Positions 23,915 through 32,362 are shown, counted from the first letter of the stretch. The stretch: 49,351 nt of DNA from Candidatus Azambacteria bacterium (GCA_016200965.1 JACQDT010000006.1:1-49351), one strand, 5' to 3'. Numbers and translations are program-made. Notes: a model not told the origin generated them from the sequence alone.

Positions 23915-26803
23915 ATGTATAACAAAAGACATACACAGTACAATAAAGGTTTTGCGGCAATGGTCTCCGTGCTCGCCATTATGGCGCTCGGGCTTATTTT
24001 GGGGTCGGGGTTTTTATATTCCATCATTATCAACACCCGCGCTCTGCAGAGCGAAGTTGATTCTTTGCAAGGATTCTATGCTTCCGAGTCGGGGGTGGAG
24101 GACGCTATTCACCGCGTGCGGGACAACCTGAACGTCGTATCCCCTTCAGTGCTTGTCGTGGGAAGCGCGACCGCGACGACCACGGTGAGCACGGCAGGGA
24201 ACGTCAAGACCGTTGCGGCGGAGGGAGGAAAGAACAATGCGATACGCAAAAGTCAGACGACACTCACTCTTTCCACCACCCAGGCAGATTTTTTCTACGG
24301 GGTGCAGGTGGGGGAAGGAGGCGTGGAAATGGACCAAAACTCGCAAATTACCGGCAGTATTTATTCAAATGGCAATGTGGAAGGGGCATCCGGCGCGCGC
24401 GTGACGGGTGACCTGTGGGTGGCGGGCGGCGCCAACCCGACGCTTGACGCGAATTGGACGGTGCAAAACGGTGATTTTTCGTTTGGCAACACGGCGGGGA
24501 GCGTTGTCACGACGGTGGATTCCGGCGGCGACACGGGTGACTACACCGCGCTTGCGCTCGCGATGGACGATACTGCCCGTATCAGCTATTACGATGACAG
24601 CAATAAAGACCTCAAGCTTGCCCAATGCGCCAACGCCGACTGCACGACCAAAGTACTGACCGCGGCGGATACAACGGGAGACGTCGGTTACCGGTACAGT
24701 TCCGTCGCGCTCGGGTCCGACGGCTTTGCGCGCATCAGCTATTATGACAATACGAACAAAGATCTTAAATTTGCGCGCTGTACGAACGCAAGCTGTTCAA
24801 CCAAAGTGCTTGCCGCGGTGGACACCACGAACGACGTGGGGCAGTTCTCATCTTTGACGCTTGGCTCCGATGGGTATGCCCGCATCGCGTACTACAGCGT
24901 GTCTGCGGGGGATTTGAAATATGTCCGTTGCACCAACGCCGACTGCACCACGAGGGTCATCACCACCGTTGACTCATCGGGCGATGTGGGGAAATATACC
25001 TCTGTGGCGCTTGGCACGAACGGCTATGCCCGCATGAGCTATAAAGATGAAACGAATGACGACGTGAAATTCGTACGGTGTTTGGATGACGACTGCACGT
25101 CAAAAAATATCACGACGGTTGACGCGTCAGGAAATCTGGGAGAGTATCAGACTTCGCTTGCTCTCAACGGCAGTAACTTCGGTTTTATCAGCTACCAGGA
25201 CAACAGCAACGACGATTTGAAATTCGCCCGCTGTACGAACGACGATTGCACAGCAAAAAATATCACGGTCGTTGATTCTTCCGGCAATCAGGGCAAGTAC
25301 AGTTCGTTGAAGCTTGGCTCGGACGGTTTCGCGCGCATCAGTTACTACGACGCGTCCAACGGCGCGGTGAAATTCGCGCGGTGCACCAACGCCGACTGTA
25401 CCGCGAAAAATATAAATTCCGTAGACACGGCAGGCAACATCGGGCTGTACACTTCGCTTGCGCTCGGCTCCGATGGCTTTGCGCGCATCAGTTATCGCGA
25501 TGATGATAATAGAGATTTAAAATTTATTCGGTGCGTTGACGCCGATTGTACGCCGCCGCAATCGCGGCTGGATGCCGCGCAGAGCTTTCAACTGGCGACG
25601 TCAACCGCGTCCGCCGTGCGCCGCGTGTCGCTGTATATTAAAAAAGTCGGCACCCCTTCCGATATTACGGTGCGCATCATGAAAGACGACGGCGGCAAGC
25701 CGGGCGACGGCGGCGGAGACGTGCTTGCAACAGGCACGCTTTCGGCCGCTGCCGTTACCGCGAATTACGGCTGGGTGGATGTGAGTTTTACGACAAATCC
25801 CACACTCAACCCCGCAACGACGTATTGGATCATGACGGATACCTCGCTGGATAACAATAACTACTGGGCGTGGGGGCTGGACAGCGCCGGCGGGTATGCG
25901 CAAGGAACGGCAAAACACTCGACTGATTGGACAGGTGGCGCCTGGACCGACATCACCGGCGATCTTGATTTTCGCGTGTGGGTGGGCGGGAGTGATACCT
26001 CGGTGACCGACGTGATCGTGAACGGGGATGTGCACGCGCACTCCATTGCGACAAGCAGTGTGTGCGGAAATGCTTATTACCAGTCCATTGACGCAAGCTC
26101 GCTCAATTTTCTGAACGCGCCTACCACACCGACCTGTCCAACTCCGCTGACCAACGGAATTGCTTATCCCGGTTCCACCGACCCGCCGGTTTCCGGCATG
26201 CCCATTTCGCAGGGGAACATTGACCAATGGAAAGCCGATGCGACCGCGGGCGGCGTCATTACGGGAAACTACACCGTGTCAAGCAACGTTTCACTTGGTC
26301 CCAAAGAAATCACCGGCAATCTCGTGATGACGTCAAACAACAAAACGCTGACGGTGACAGGGACGCTCTGGGTGCATGGCACGATAGACGTGAGTAACGG
26401 CTCCACGATCCGTTGCGATGCGTCTTTCGGCGCCAATTCTTGCGTGATTGTCGCGGACGGATGGGTGCATGTTTCAAACAACGGCACGTTTTCCGGATCG
26501 GGCACGGCGGGGAGTTTTCTCATGCTCCTGACGACGCTTGCGTGCACCGGCGTGCCAGGAGTGGGGTGTGGACACCACGATGGAGCGGTTGACGTGCATA
26601 ATCAGGCGACCGGCGTGATCTTTTATGCCACAAACGGCATGATCAATCTCCATAATGGGGTCAATATTACGGAGGCCACGGCGTATAAACTGCGGCTTGA
26701 TAACACCGCGACGATCACCTATGATCAGGGGCTCGCGAACGCCAGCTTTTCTTCCGGTCCCTCCGCGGGATGGCTCATCAGTGATTGGAAAGAAGTCCCG
26801 TGA
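23915..26803 (+). CDS. PilX-like pilus protein with a predicted seven-bladed beta-propeller
   Basis: 962 residues from the ATG at 23915. The N-terminus (KGFAAMVSVLAIMALGLILG, then YASESGVEDAIHRVRDN) is the PilX/PilV-like membrane helix and ESG motif. Residues about 200-548 contain seven repeats of about 51 residues, each with a pattern like LGSDGFARISYYD then DLKFARCTNADCT, containing two cysteines. Seven such units suggest a beta-propeller. A choice-of-anchor-like beta domain follows (about 555-690), and a C-terminal region of right-handed repeats (VIVNGDVHAHS, GNLVMTSNNKTLTV) completes the protein. It could sit at the pilus tip as adhesin, similar in role to PilY1. This is inference from position and domains. 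Confidence 0.75.
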   Translation: MYNKRHTQYNKGFAAMVSVLAIMALGLILGSGFLYSIIINTRALQSEVDSLQGFYASESGVEDAIHRVRDNLNVVSPSVLVVGSATATTTVSTAGNVKTVAAEGGKNNAIRKSQTTLTLSTTQADFFYGVQVGEGGVEMDQNSQITGSIYSNGNVEGASGARVTGDLWVAGGANPTLDANWTVQNGDFSFGNTAGSVVTTVDSGGDTGDYTALALAMDDTARISYYDDSNKDLKLAQCANADCTTKVLTAADTTGDVGYRYSSVALGSDGFARISYYDNTNKDLKFARCTNASCSTKVLAAVDTTNDVGQFSSLTLGSDGYARIAYYSVSAGDLKYVRCTNADCTTRVITTVDSSGDVGKYTSVALGTNGYARMSYKDETNDDVKFVRCLDDDCTSKNITTVDASGNLGEYQTSLALNGSNFGFISYQDNSNDDLKFARCTNDDCTAKNITVVDSSGNQGKYSSLKLGSDGFARISYYDASNGAVKFARCTNADCTAKNINSVDTAGNIGLYTSLALGSDGFARISYRDDDNRDLKFIRCVDADCTPPQSRLDAAQSFQLATSTASAVRRVSLYIKKVGTPSDITVRIMKDDGGKPGDGGGDVLATGTLSAAAVTANYGWVDVSFTTNPTLNPATTYWIMTDTSLDNNNYWAWGLDSAGGYAQGTAKHSTDWTGGAWTDITGDLDFRVWVGGSDTSVTDVIVNGDVHAHSIATSSVCGNAYYQSIDASSLNFLNAPTTPTCPTPLTNGIAYPGSTDPPVSGMPISQGNIDQWKADATAGGVITGNYTVSSNVSLGPKEITGNLVMTSNNKTLTVTGTLWVHGTIDVSNGSTIRCDASFGANSCVIVADGWVHVSNNGTFSGSGTAGSFLMLLTTLACTGVPGVGCGHHDGAVDVHNQATGVIFYATNGMINLHNGVNITEATAYKLRLDNTATITYDQGLANASFSSGPSAGWLISDWKEVP

Positions 26804-26809
26804 TATAAT
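26801..26809 (+). promoter_or_regulatory. Extended -10 promoter of pilM inside the preceding stop codon
   Basis: TGATATAAT; its TGA is also the stop codon of the PilX-like gene. The pilM ATG follows six bases after the box, so the transcript would be almost leaderless. Confidence 0.6.
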
Positions 26810-26815
26810 ACGAAA

Positions 26816-27904
26816 ATGGCGCGAACGATTTATGAAATAGAACCGGATGCGTTCGGTTTGGACATTTCAGACGGGTCTTTTAAGTTTGCTCTGCTTTCGC
26901 GCCGGAGGCACGGGCTTGCGCTTGCGGCGTTCGGGGCAGGCGATTTTCCGAAAGGACTCATCGCGGATGGCGAAATACACAACGAGGATGAGGTGGTGAA
27001 GCTTCTGAAGGCAGGTCTCGCAAAACCGCAACAAGGAAAGATCACGTCCCGTTTTGTGGTGTGTTCTTTGCCGGAAGAGCATTCGTTTACGCGTGTGATT
27101 CAGCTCCCCAAGATGCGCGAGGACGAGCTGAGGGAAGCGGTCCGGTGGGAGATAGAGCAAAATATTCCCATGAAAATCGCGGACGTATATTATGATTGGC
27201 AATTGATTCCCACCGACAAAGCGGTGCCGCATCAGGACGTGCTTATTTCCGCGGCGCCGCGGCGGCTCGTGGACGGATATGTGTCCGTGTTGAAAAAATG
27301 CGGCCTTACGATAAAATCGCTTGAAGTTGAGTCCGTGGCGGTCAGCCGTTCGCTTATAAAGAATCTTCACATGGACGGTCCCGTCTTGTTGGTGGACTTG
27401 GGCGCGACCAGAACCAGCTTCATTATTTTTTCCGGCGCGACGCTTCAATTCACTTCGTCCATTCCGCTTGCCGGAAACCGTATGATTGAAGCCATTGTCC
27501 GTGGCGCATCCGTGAGCACCCAAGAAGCGCAACAATTATTTTATGATATAGGTCTTGATAAAAACCAGAAAGAAGGCAAGGTATATCAGGCGCTTGAACC
27601 GATCGTAAGCGATCTTGCCCAGCAGATACGCAACTACATTTCGTTTTACGAAAGCCATTCCATGCATGAGCATCTTAAAGAGCAGGTTGTCGTGAAAAAG
27701 ATCCTGCTTTCGGGCGGCGTGTCGAATCTCGCCGGCCTGAACGTGTATCTTGCGCTATCGCTGGGAATTGCTGTGGAAACGGGAAATCCGTGGACGAATA
27801 TTTTAAAAGAGCCGCTGAAAGAAGTGCCGGGGCTTCCGTATCGGAAATCGTTGGGATATACCACCGCGTTGGGGCTTGCGCTGTCAGGCATTGAAAAATC
27901 ATAA
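26816..27904 (+). CDS. pilM: Type IV pilus assembly protein PilM
   Basis: 362 residues, actin-like ATPase fold. GLDISDGSFKFALL (about 13-26) is the first phosphate loop, MREDELREAVRWEIEQNIP (about 99-117) the typical PilM segment, LLVDLGATRTSFIIF (about 190-204) the second phosphate loop, and ILLSGGVSNLAGL (about 295-307) the adenosine motif. PilM is cytoplasmic and binds the N-terminus of PilN, linking the motor to the alignment complex. It is followed by pilN after 3 bases. Confidence 0.93.
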   Translation: MARTIYEIEPDAFGLDISDGSFKFALLSRRRHGLALAAFGAGDFPKGLIADGEIHNEDEVVKLLKAGLAKPQQGKITSRFVVCSLPEEHSFTRVIQLPKMREDELREAVRWEIEQNIPMKIADVYYDWQLIPTDKAVPHQDVLISAAPRRLVDGYVSVLKKCGLTIKSLEVESVAVSRSLIKNLHMDGPVLLVDLGATRTSFIIFSGATLQFTSSIPLAGNRMIEAIVRGASVSTQEAQQLFYDIGLDKNQKEGKVYQALEPIVSDLAQQIRNYISFYESHSMHEHLKEQVVVKKILLSGGVSNLAGLNVYLALSLGIAVETGNPWTNILKEPLKEVPGLPYRKSLGYTTALGLALSGIEKS

Positions 27905-27907
27905 CTC

Positions 27908-28450
27908 ATGCTTACCCTCAATCTTCTTCCGGAGCGGTATAAAGTGGAATATCTTTTTGAGAAGAAAAAGCGGTTTTTGGTGTTTTTCGGCATTTCGCTC
28001 TGTCTTATTCTCTCGGTATTGTGCGCTCTGTTGTTTTCCACATATCTTTTTCTTGTCATCTCACAGAAATCGCTTGCCGCGACGCTGGAGGCGCGACGGC
28101 AGGCGGAAGTGTCAACGCGGCTTGAGGCGATAAAAGAGGAAATTCAGGGCTTAAATACAAAGATAGGAACAGTAAAGAGCGCAAAGAAAGGAGTTGTTTT
28201 TTTCGGACCGACGCTGGAAAAGATCATTGTGCTTGTCGAACCGGGCGTGTATCTGAAAAATATATCTTTTGACGCGAAAACGAAAATAGTCAACGTGCTC
28301 GGGTTTGCGGATACGAGAGAAAAAGTGCTTTTGTTATCAGTCGCGCTTTCAGCCGGCGATTTTGTACTCCCCAACAGCTTAATAAGTCCCATTGCAAATA
28401 TTTTGAAGGAAAAAGACATTGATTTTTCATTCACGTTCAACCTCAAATGA
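27908..28450 (+). CDS. pilN: PilN-like pilus alignment protein
   Basis: 180 residues. The cytoplasmic N-terminus LTLNLLPERYKVEY contains the NLLP motif that binds PilM. One membrane segment (about 25-50) is followed by a coiled-coil stretch and a small ferredoxin-like domain. The length and order fit PilN. It overlaps the next gene by 4 bases. It anchors PilM to the membrane and pairs with PilO. Confidence 0.85.
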   Translation: MLTLNLLPERYKVEYLFEKKKRFLVFFGISLCLILSVLCALLFSTYLFLVISQKSLAATLEARRQAEVSTRLEAIKEEIQGLNTKIGTVKSAKKGVVFFGPTLEKIIVLVEPGVYLKNISFDAKTKIVNVLGFADTREKVLLLSVALSAGDFVLPNSLISPIANILKEKDIDFSFTFNLK

Positions 28451-29058
28451 ACTTTTCCCTTAAAAGCAGATTTTACTTAGAAGGCGCAATGGTTGTGTGC
28501 GCATTGTGCGGATTTGTGTTTCTTGCGTGGCTTCTATTCGGATATATTGCGGCCGCGGCCGCAGAGGTGAACGCGGCGCAGAAAGAACTCGCTCAGCTTG
28601 ATGGTGAACAGCGTCAGGCGAGCGAAATGTCAAAAGAGTACGAAGAGGTAAAGTCCAGTATTTCCTCACTTGACCAACTCTTATTATCCGGAGAGGATAA
28701 ACTCCCGTTTATCATGCTTGTGGAGCGATTAGCGCAAGAGACGTCGGTGACCCACGTCATAGAAGCCGTGGTGGAGTCCGTTCCCGCGACTTTTTCCCAG
28801 AAAGATAAAAGCGCTCCGCGGGAAAAAACGCGCCCGGCGGTGATATTCAACATTAACGTGTTCGGGGACTTTTCCCGCGTATTTCGTTTCATCTCCCTTC
28901 TTGAAAACGGACCATATTATCTTACATTGGAAACAGTGCAGATATCGCGCGCGGCGGGGAGCGGTTCTTTTTCAGGAATAAAAGGAGCGCCGGCGCTGGA
29001 AAAAGATGATGTGAAAGCCCAACTGTCGGTCAAAGTGTATGCTTCTTTATCACGATAA
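28447..29058 (+). CDS. pilO: PilO-like pilus alignment protein
   Basis: 203 residues. A short cytoplasmic part, one membrane helix (about 13-38), a coiled-coil segment (about 40-75) and a ferredoxin-like C-terminal domain, where NVFGDFSRVFRFISLLENG PYYL is the typical PilO block. It overlaps pilN (ATGA). Position between pilN and the small membrane protein fits the PilMNO alignment complex. Confidence 0.82.
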   Translation: MNFSLKSRFYLEGAMVVCALCGFVFLAWLLFGYIAAAAAEVNAAQKELAQLDGEQRQASEMSKEYEEVKSSISSLDQLLLSGEDKLPFIMLVERLAQETSVTHVIEAVVESVPATFSQKDKSAPREKTRPAVIFNINVFGDFSRVFRFISLLENGPYYLTLETVQISRAAGSGSFSGIKGAPALEKDDVKAQLSVKVYASLSR

Positions 29059-29064
29059 TTCATT

Positions 29065-29370
29065 ATGCGATTTAACCCTACTCATATCATAAGCCGTTTT
29101 GTTTCAGGAATAGGAGCGTTGTTTAAAAATCATTACGAAATGGTGTTGTTCGCGCTTTTTATGGCGGCGATGGGGTTTTGGGGCTCACTCTTTTTTGAGT
29201 ATGTGTATCATGCCGATCAGCGGTCAGAAGTAACGGTGCGGACAGTAAAAATAAAGAAGGATGATCTTGAAACAATTCTTGCGGACATCAACATTCGTCA
29301 AAAAGCAAGCATTGAGGCGCAGAACAAAACATTTTCAAACCCCTTTACTGAGCCACCCAGAAGCCAATAG
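29065..29370 (+). CDS. Small membrane protein at the end of the pilus operon
   Basis: 101 residues. One membrane helix (about 24-46), a short linker, and a Lys/Asp-rich tail ending NPFTEPPRSQ. It follows pilO by 6 bases. Position corresponds to PilP in other operons, but no PilP homology is visible; PilP is a lipoprotein and this has no lipobox. It may be a CPR-specific part of the alignment complex. The tRNA-Arg gene begins 33 bases after its stop. Confidence 0.65.
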   Translation: MRFNPTHIISRFVSGIGALFKNHYEMVLFALFMAAMGFWGSLFFEYVYHADQRSEVTVRTVKIKKDDLETILADINIRQKASIEAQNKTFSNPFTEPPRSQ

Positions 29371-29396
29371 ACACCGCGGTTTCTTTGTGGTATTGT
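29368..29396 (+). promoter_or_regulatory. Promoter of tRNA-Arg (TCT)
   Basis: TAGACA, 17 bases, then TATTGT preceded by TGG, seven bases before the tRNA. It overlaps the end of the previous gene. Confidence 0.45.
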
Positions 29397-29403
29397 GAAA
29401 TGC

Positions 29404-29478
29404 CCCTCCGTAGCTTAATGGATAAAGCAGCGCTCTTCTAAGGCGTTGATGGGGGTTCGATTCCCTCCGGGGGGACCA
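29404..29478 (+). tRNA. tRNA-Arg (anticodon TCT)
   Basis: Acceptor CCCTCCG/CGGGGGG, D-stem GCTT/AAGC, anticodon loop CTTCTAA, T-arm GGGGG TTCGATT CCCTC, encoded CCA. The 3' half overlaps the antisense end of a serine recombinase gene, and its 3' end is partly repeated at 29564-29579. Confidence 0.9.
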
Positions 29479-31048
29479 GATGGTGCGGGGCAGGTGCCGC
29501 AGCGTTTCTTTGTAGGTTCGACTTGCCCCGTATAATCCGAGCGGAGCGAGGAGTTGTGCGGGGTTCCCTCCGAGGGGACACTTTAGAAAAAGGCAAACCA
29601 GAGGAAGCCGCCTCGCTTCGCTCGGCGGCCAATTCGTATTGAATTTTGGGGGCAAAAACAAATTGGCGGTTTCGCAAAATATGGTTCGCGCCGATGTTTT
29701 TCAGAAATGTTGTCATTTTTGGATAATCATTTTCGGCAAGCAGGTTTTCGGCTTGATTCAAGGATAAAACGAACTCGCGAGCCGGTTCGAGCCACGACAA
29801 ACCTTTTTGCTCAAAATCGGTAATTTTCTCCTGCAAGCGGATTTTTTCCGCCACCAGTTTTTCTTTTTTGGCGGCGTATTCTTGTTGAATAAGCGTGTTG
29901 TCCAAATACACATCGAGAAGTTTTTGGATTTTTGCCTCAACTTGGGATAATTGGTTTTTCGAAATATCAATTTCAGCCTTGGCTTCCTGTTTCGCACTCT
30001 CTTGCTCTGTTTCCAACGCCGCCAGAACTTTTTTCGTGTCGTAGCTCGACAAAGAAACTTTTTGAAGAAATGTTTTGATTTGTTCGGCTAGCTTGTTTTC
30101 TTGAATGTAATGCTTTTCTTGGCACGCACCTTTCTTTTTGGTGCAACGGTAGTAAGTGTAAATCCCGCCGTTACCTTTTGCGTATTGCGCGGTGATACTT
30201 GCTCCGCATGAGGCGCATTTCATCAAGCCAAGAAAAGCAAAATGATGTTTCTTCACTTCCTGCACTCTGCCGCGCTTGGCCATAACTTCTTGGCACAAAT
30301 CAAAAAGTTTCTTTGAAATTAACGGCTCGTGCGTTCCCTCAAATGTCTCGCCTCGGTATCGCATAAGTCCGTAGTAAAATGGATTTTGTAAGAGATGCTG
30401 AACATTGCTCACCGAAATTTGTTTGCCAAGATTTCCCCTCAAGCCGTTTTCCTTGCACCAATTTGCGAGAGAAATGAATGTGTAATTTCCGGTGGCGTAA
30501 AGCTCAAAAAGTTTTCTGACCCTTGGAGCTTTCTCTTTGTCTACATCAATACCTCGTGTTTTTGGGTTGTTGAGATAGCCAATCGGAGCCCAGCTTGGCC
30601 AAACCCCATTCCTGATTTTCTGCCTTAAACCTCTTTTTACATTCTCTCGCAAATTGTCCACGTAGTATTTACTCTGTCCAAAAGCAATGTTCAGCATAAA
30701 TAATCCTTGCGGCGTGGGCTCGCACCAAAACGTTGGGAATTTGAGGGAACGAATCAAGCCGCGGTCAATCATATGGATTATTCTTCCGCCATCCACGCTA
30801 TTTCGAGCAAGACGATCCGGGTGCCATGAGAGTATTCCCTCGGCCTTTCCTTTTTCTAAAAATGACAACATTTCTGCGAATTTAATTCGTCCGGGTTCTT
30901 TTGCGGTATTGGCCTCTTGGAGAGAGGCAATAATTTCAAGTTTTTCTTTGGCGGCAAATTCCTGAAGCTCAACAAGTTGAGCTTGAATGGAGAGAACTTG
31001 TCTGTCATCATCTTCCGTTGATTTGCGAGCGTAGATTACATAACGCAT
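29438..31048 (-). CDS. Large serine recombinase (integrase)
   Basis: 536 residues. The catalytic domain starts MRYVIYARKSTEDDDRQVLS with the active Ser10, and WHPDRLARNSVDGG carries the arginine cluster. The recombinase domain follows (about 160-250), then a zinc ribbon (CASCG and CTKKKGACQEK, about 285-320), a coiled coil (about 345-420) and the tail DFEQKGLSWLEPAREF. The last 100 or so residues come from the 29576-29674 inverted repeat, then two antisense tRNA-Arg stretches, ending PPEGIEPPSTP inside the tRNA gene. The recombinase thus completes its reading frame in its tRNA target. It probably mediates integration at tRNA 3' ends. Confidence 0.85.
   Translation of the reverse strand: MRYVIYARKSTEDDDRQVLSIQAQLVELQEFAAKEKLEIIASLQEANTAKEPGRIKFAEMLSFLEKGKAEGILSWHPDRLARNSVDGGRIIHMIDRGLIRSLKFPTFWCEPTPQGLFMLNIAFGQSKYYVDNLRENVKRGLRQKIRNGVWPSWAPIGYLNNPKTRGIDVDKEKAPRVRKLFELYATGNYTFISLANWCKENGLRGNLGKQISVSNVQHLLQNPFYYGLMRYRGETFEGTHEPLISKKLFDLCQEVMAKRGRVQEVKKHHFAFLGLMKCASCGASITAQYAKGNGGIYTYYRCTKKKGACQEKHYIQENKLAEQIKTFLQKVSLSSYDTKKVLAALETEQESAKQEAKAEIDISKNQLSQVEAKIQKLLDVYLDNTLIQQEYAAKKEKLVAEKIRLQEKITDFEQKGLSWLEPAREFVLSLNQAENLLAENDYPKMTTFLKNIGANHILRNRQFVFAPKIQYELAAERSEAASSGLPFSKVSPRREPRTTPRSARIIRGKSNLQRNAAAPAPHHLVPPEGIEPPSTP
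29564..29579. repeat. Partial copy of the tRNA-Arg 3' end (att-like)
   Basis: TTCCCTCCGAGGGGAC here matches TTCCCTCCGGGGGGAC at 29461-29476 in the tRNA at 15 of 16 positions, 103 bases apart and in the same orientation. This resembles the duplication next to tRNA-Gly. Confidence 0.5.
29576..29674. repeat. 99-bp inverted repeat, left copy, flanking the recombinase
   Basis: GGACACTTTAGAAAAAGGCA to the GGCGGTTTCG end is identical, base for base, to the reverse complement of 31094-31192. It includes part of the coding sequence for the recombinase C-terminus. Confidence 0.85.
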
Positions 31049-31093
31049 AGTTTTGTTGATTAAAATTGATTAAAAATTTTTCCGTCCCCCAAA

Positions 31094-31192
31094 CGAAACC
31101 GCCAATTTGTTTTTGCCCCCAAAATTCAATACGAATTGGCCGCCGAGCGAAGCGAGGCGGCTTCCTCTGGTTTGCCTTTTTCTAAAGTGTCC
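31094..31192. repeat. 99-bp inverted repeat, right copy
   Basis: Reverse complement of 29576-29674, without mismatch. It lies just upstream of the recombinase start. The pair could allow inversion of the 1.6-kb recombinase segment, or mark the ends of an insertion. Confidence 0.85.
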
Positions 31193-31283
31193 AGTATTCT
31201 TGAGATAGTGTGAACCGTTTTCGCCGCCTGCGGCGGCGAGGAAGTCCCCCCGCGAAAAATCCGAAAAGCGACGGAGCCACACC
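31190..31283. repeat. Second inverted repeat, left copy
   Basis: TGTCCAGTATTCTTGAGATA to about 31283 matches the reverse complement of 32098-32190 with few mismatches (for example GTGTGAACC against GTGCGAACC). It directly abuts the first repeat pair, so two modules sit side by side. Confidence 0.75.
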
Positions 31284-31530
31284 GATAAAAACTGCCAAAG
31301 AACCTGACGAAAAACATCAGCTCGAACCATATTTTATGGAAAAGAAAATTTTTTAATCATTGATTCATAAGAAAATTCTTCCAAGAAGCGGCTAACTGGC
31401 GCTTCTTGACTTTTATACTGAAATTTGCTACATTTGAGCATCATCAATTGTCATGGCGAGACCTTGATAAATTGGTAATCCCCGCCACGAGGGAATCGTG
31501 GTAATCTAGTACCTTGAAGGAGGTAGTAGC

Positions 31531-31932
31531 ATGCAGAAGACAGAAGAGCAGACAAGGCGTCCTTTCCACGAGACGATTGTGGAGGCAATCAGTCGGGCAC
31601 CCAGCGATGATCTGGCATGTCTGGCGAAGCTCATCATAGCGACGAAGGTTCAGAAGGGGCACGACGAGATCATCACAGCATGGAAGAAGCGGACGGTTTT
31701 CTTTATTGACACCTTCGGCGTGTCGGCCAGCCTCCTTGAGCAGAAGCAGGCGAGCGCGAAAAAGCCCGAAGGCGAGAAGAAGGGTATCAACCTCGATGAC
31801 CTCCAACAGGAGACCGAGAAGTTGCTCGCCCTTCTTAATGACCGTCAGCCCGGCCTCATGAGCTGGAACGAGTTCGTGCAGGAGCGTTTGCAGAATCTGT
31901 ACAAGCTCACCTCGCAGGCCCTCGACAAGTAG
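31531..31932 (+). CDS. Hypothetical soluble alpha-helical protein
   Basis: 133 residues, no signal peptide or membrane segment. Mostly helical and charged: HETIVEAISRAPSDDLACLAKLIIATK, a Lys/Glu-rich middle (KKPEGEKKGINLDDLQQETEK), and a final helix NEFVQERLQNLYKLTSQALD. I do not recognise a family. A strong ribosome binding site (GAAGGAGG, seven bases before ATG) and a clear terminator suggest good expression as a single gene. It lies between the two arms of the second inverted repeat and may be cargo of that element. Confidence 0.7.
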   Translation: MQKTEEQTRRPFHETIVEAISRAPSDDLACLAKLIIATKVQKGHDEIITAWKKRTVFFIDTFGVSASLLEQKQASAKKPEGEKKGINLDDLQQETEKLLALLNDRQPGLMSWNEFVQERLQNLYKLTSQALDK

Positions 31933-31959
31933 AGCGGATCTTCGTCCGTTTCAACCAGT

Positions 31960-31996
31960 AAGACGCACGACCTACGGGTACGGCGTCTTTTTTCTT
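31960..31996 (+). terminator. Intrinsic terminator after the hypothetical gene
   Basis: Stem AAGACGC/GCGTCTT with extension through ACG...CG, loop of about 16 bases, then TTTTTTC. Confidence 0.75.
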
Positions 31997-32097
31997 TTTT
32001 GAATTTGAAAGAACAAAGAATTTGCCGCCAAAGCTGAAATTTGTTAGAATTTCAGCAGTTCGCAACGCGAACTGAAAAACTTGAAATTGTCATTCGT

Positions 32098-32190
32098 GCG
32101 GCTCTGCCGCATTTCGGATTTTTCGCGGGGGGACTTCCTCGCCGCCGCAGGCGGCGAAAACGGTTCGCACTATCTCAAGAATACTGGACC
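32098..32190. repeat. Second inverted repeat, right copy
   Basis: Reverse complement of 31190-31283. Just after it GGACCAGATG (32186-32195) repeats GGACCAGATG at 29473-29482, the last bases of tRNA-Arg, in the same orientation; these could be the outer ends of the whole 2.7-kb element. The rest of 31997-32250 has short palindromes only. Confidence 0.7.
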
Positions 32191-32212
32191 AGATGTGCGT
32201 TGCAAGGCGCAA

Positions 32213-32241
32213 TTGCAGAGAATGTGTAAAGCTGATACCAT
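32213..32241 (+). promoter_or_regulatory. Promoter of tRNA-His
   Basis: TTGCAG, 17 bases, then TACCAT with a preceding TGA, nine bases before the tRNA. Confidence 0.45.
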
Positions 32242-32250
32242 TTTCCAAAT

Positions 32251-32327
32251 GGTGGGCGTAGCTCAATTGGCAGAGCTCTCGGTTGTGGTCCGAGCGGTTG
32301 CGGGTTCAAGTCCCGTCGCTCACCCCA
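32251..32327 (+). tRNA. tRNA-His (anticodon GTG)
   Basis: Acceptor GTGGGCG/CGCTCAC with the extra G(-1) paired to discriminator C, anticodon loop TTGTGGT, T-arm GCGGG TTCAAGT CCCGT, encoded CCA. Confidence 0.94.
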
Positions 32328-32362
32328 TTTTACACTTTGACGCGGAAGTTTTATACTGGATG

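Larger units (their letters stand above)
31049..31530. other. Recombinase upstream region with inverted repeats
   Basis: No convincing gene. It holds the right copy of the 99-bp repeat (31094-31192), a second repeat (31190-31283) whose inverted copy is at 32098-32190, and a hairpin CAAGAAGCG/CGCTTCTTG near 31382-31408. The ribosome binding site GAAGGAGG for the next gene ends at about 31523. Confidence 0.6.

Noticed and set aside
24516-25560. The repeats in the PilX-like gene as a possible CRISPR or tandem DNA repeat
   Set aside because: Unit length of about 153 bases, similarity stronger at protein level and no spacers. They are protein repeats.
31070-31330. 86-codon minus-strand frame upstream of the recombinase
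   Set aside because: It is composed of the two inverted repeats and is repeated in part at 32081-32374. No start signal.
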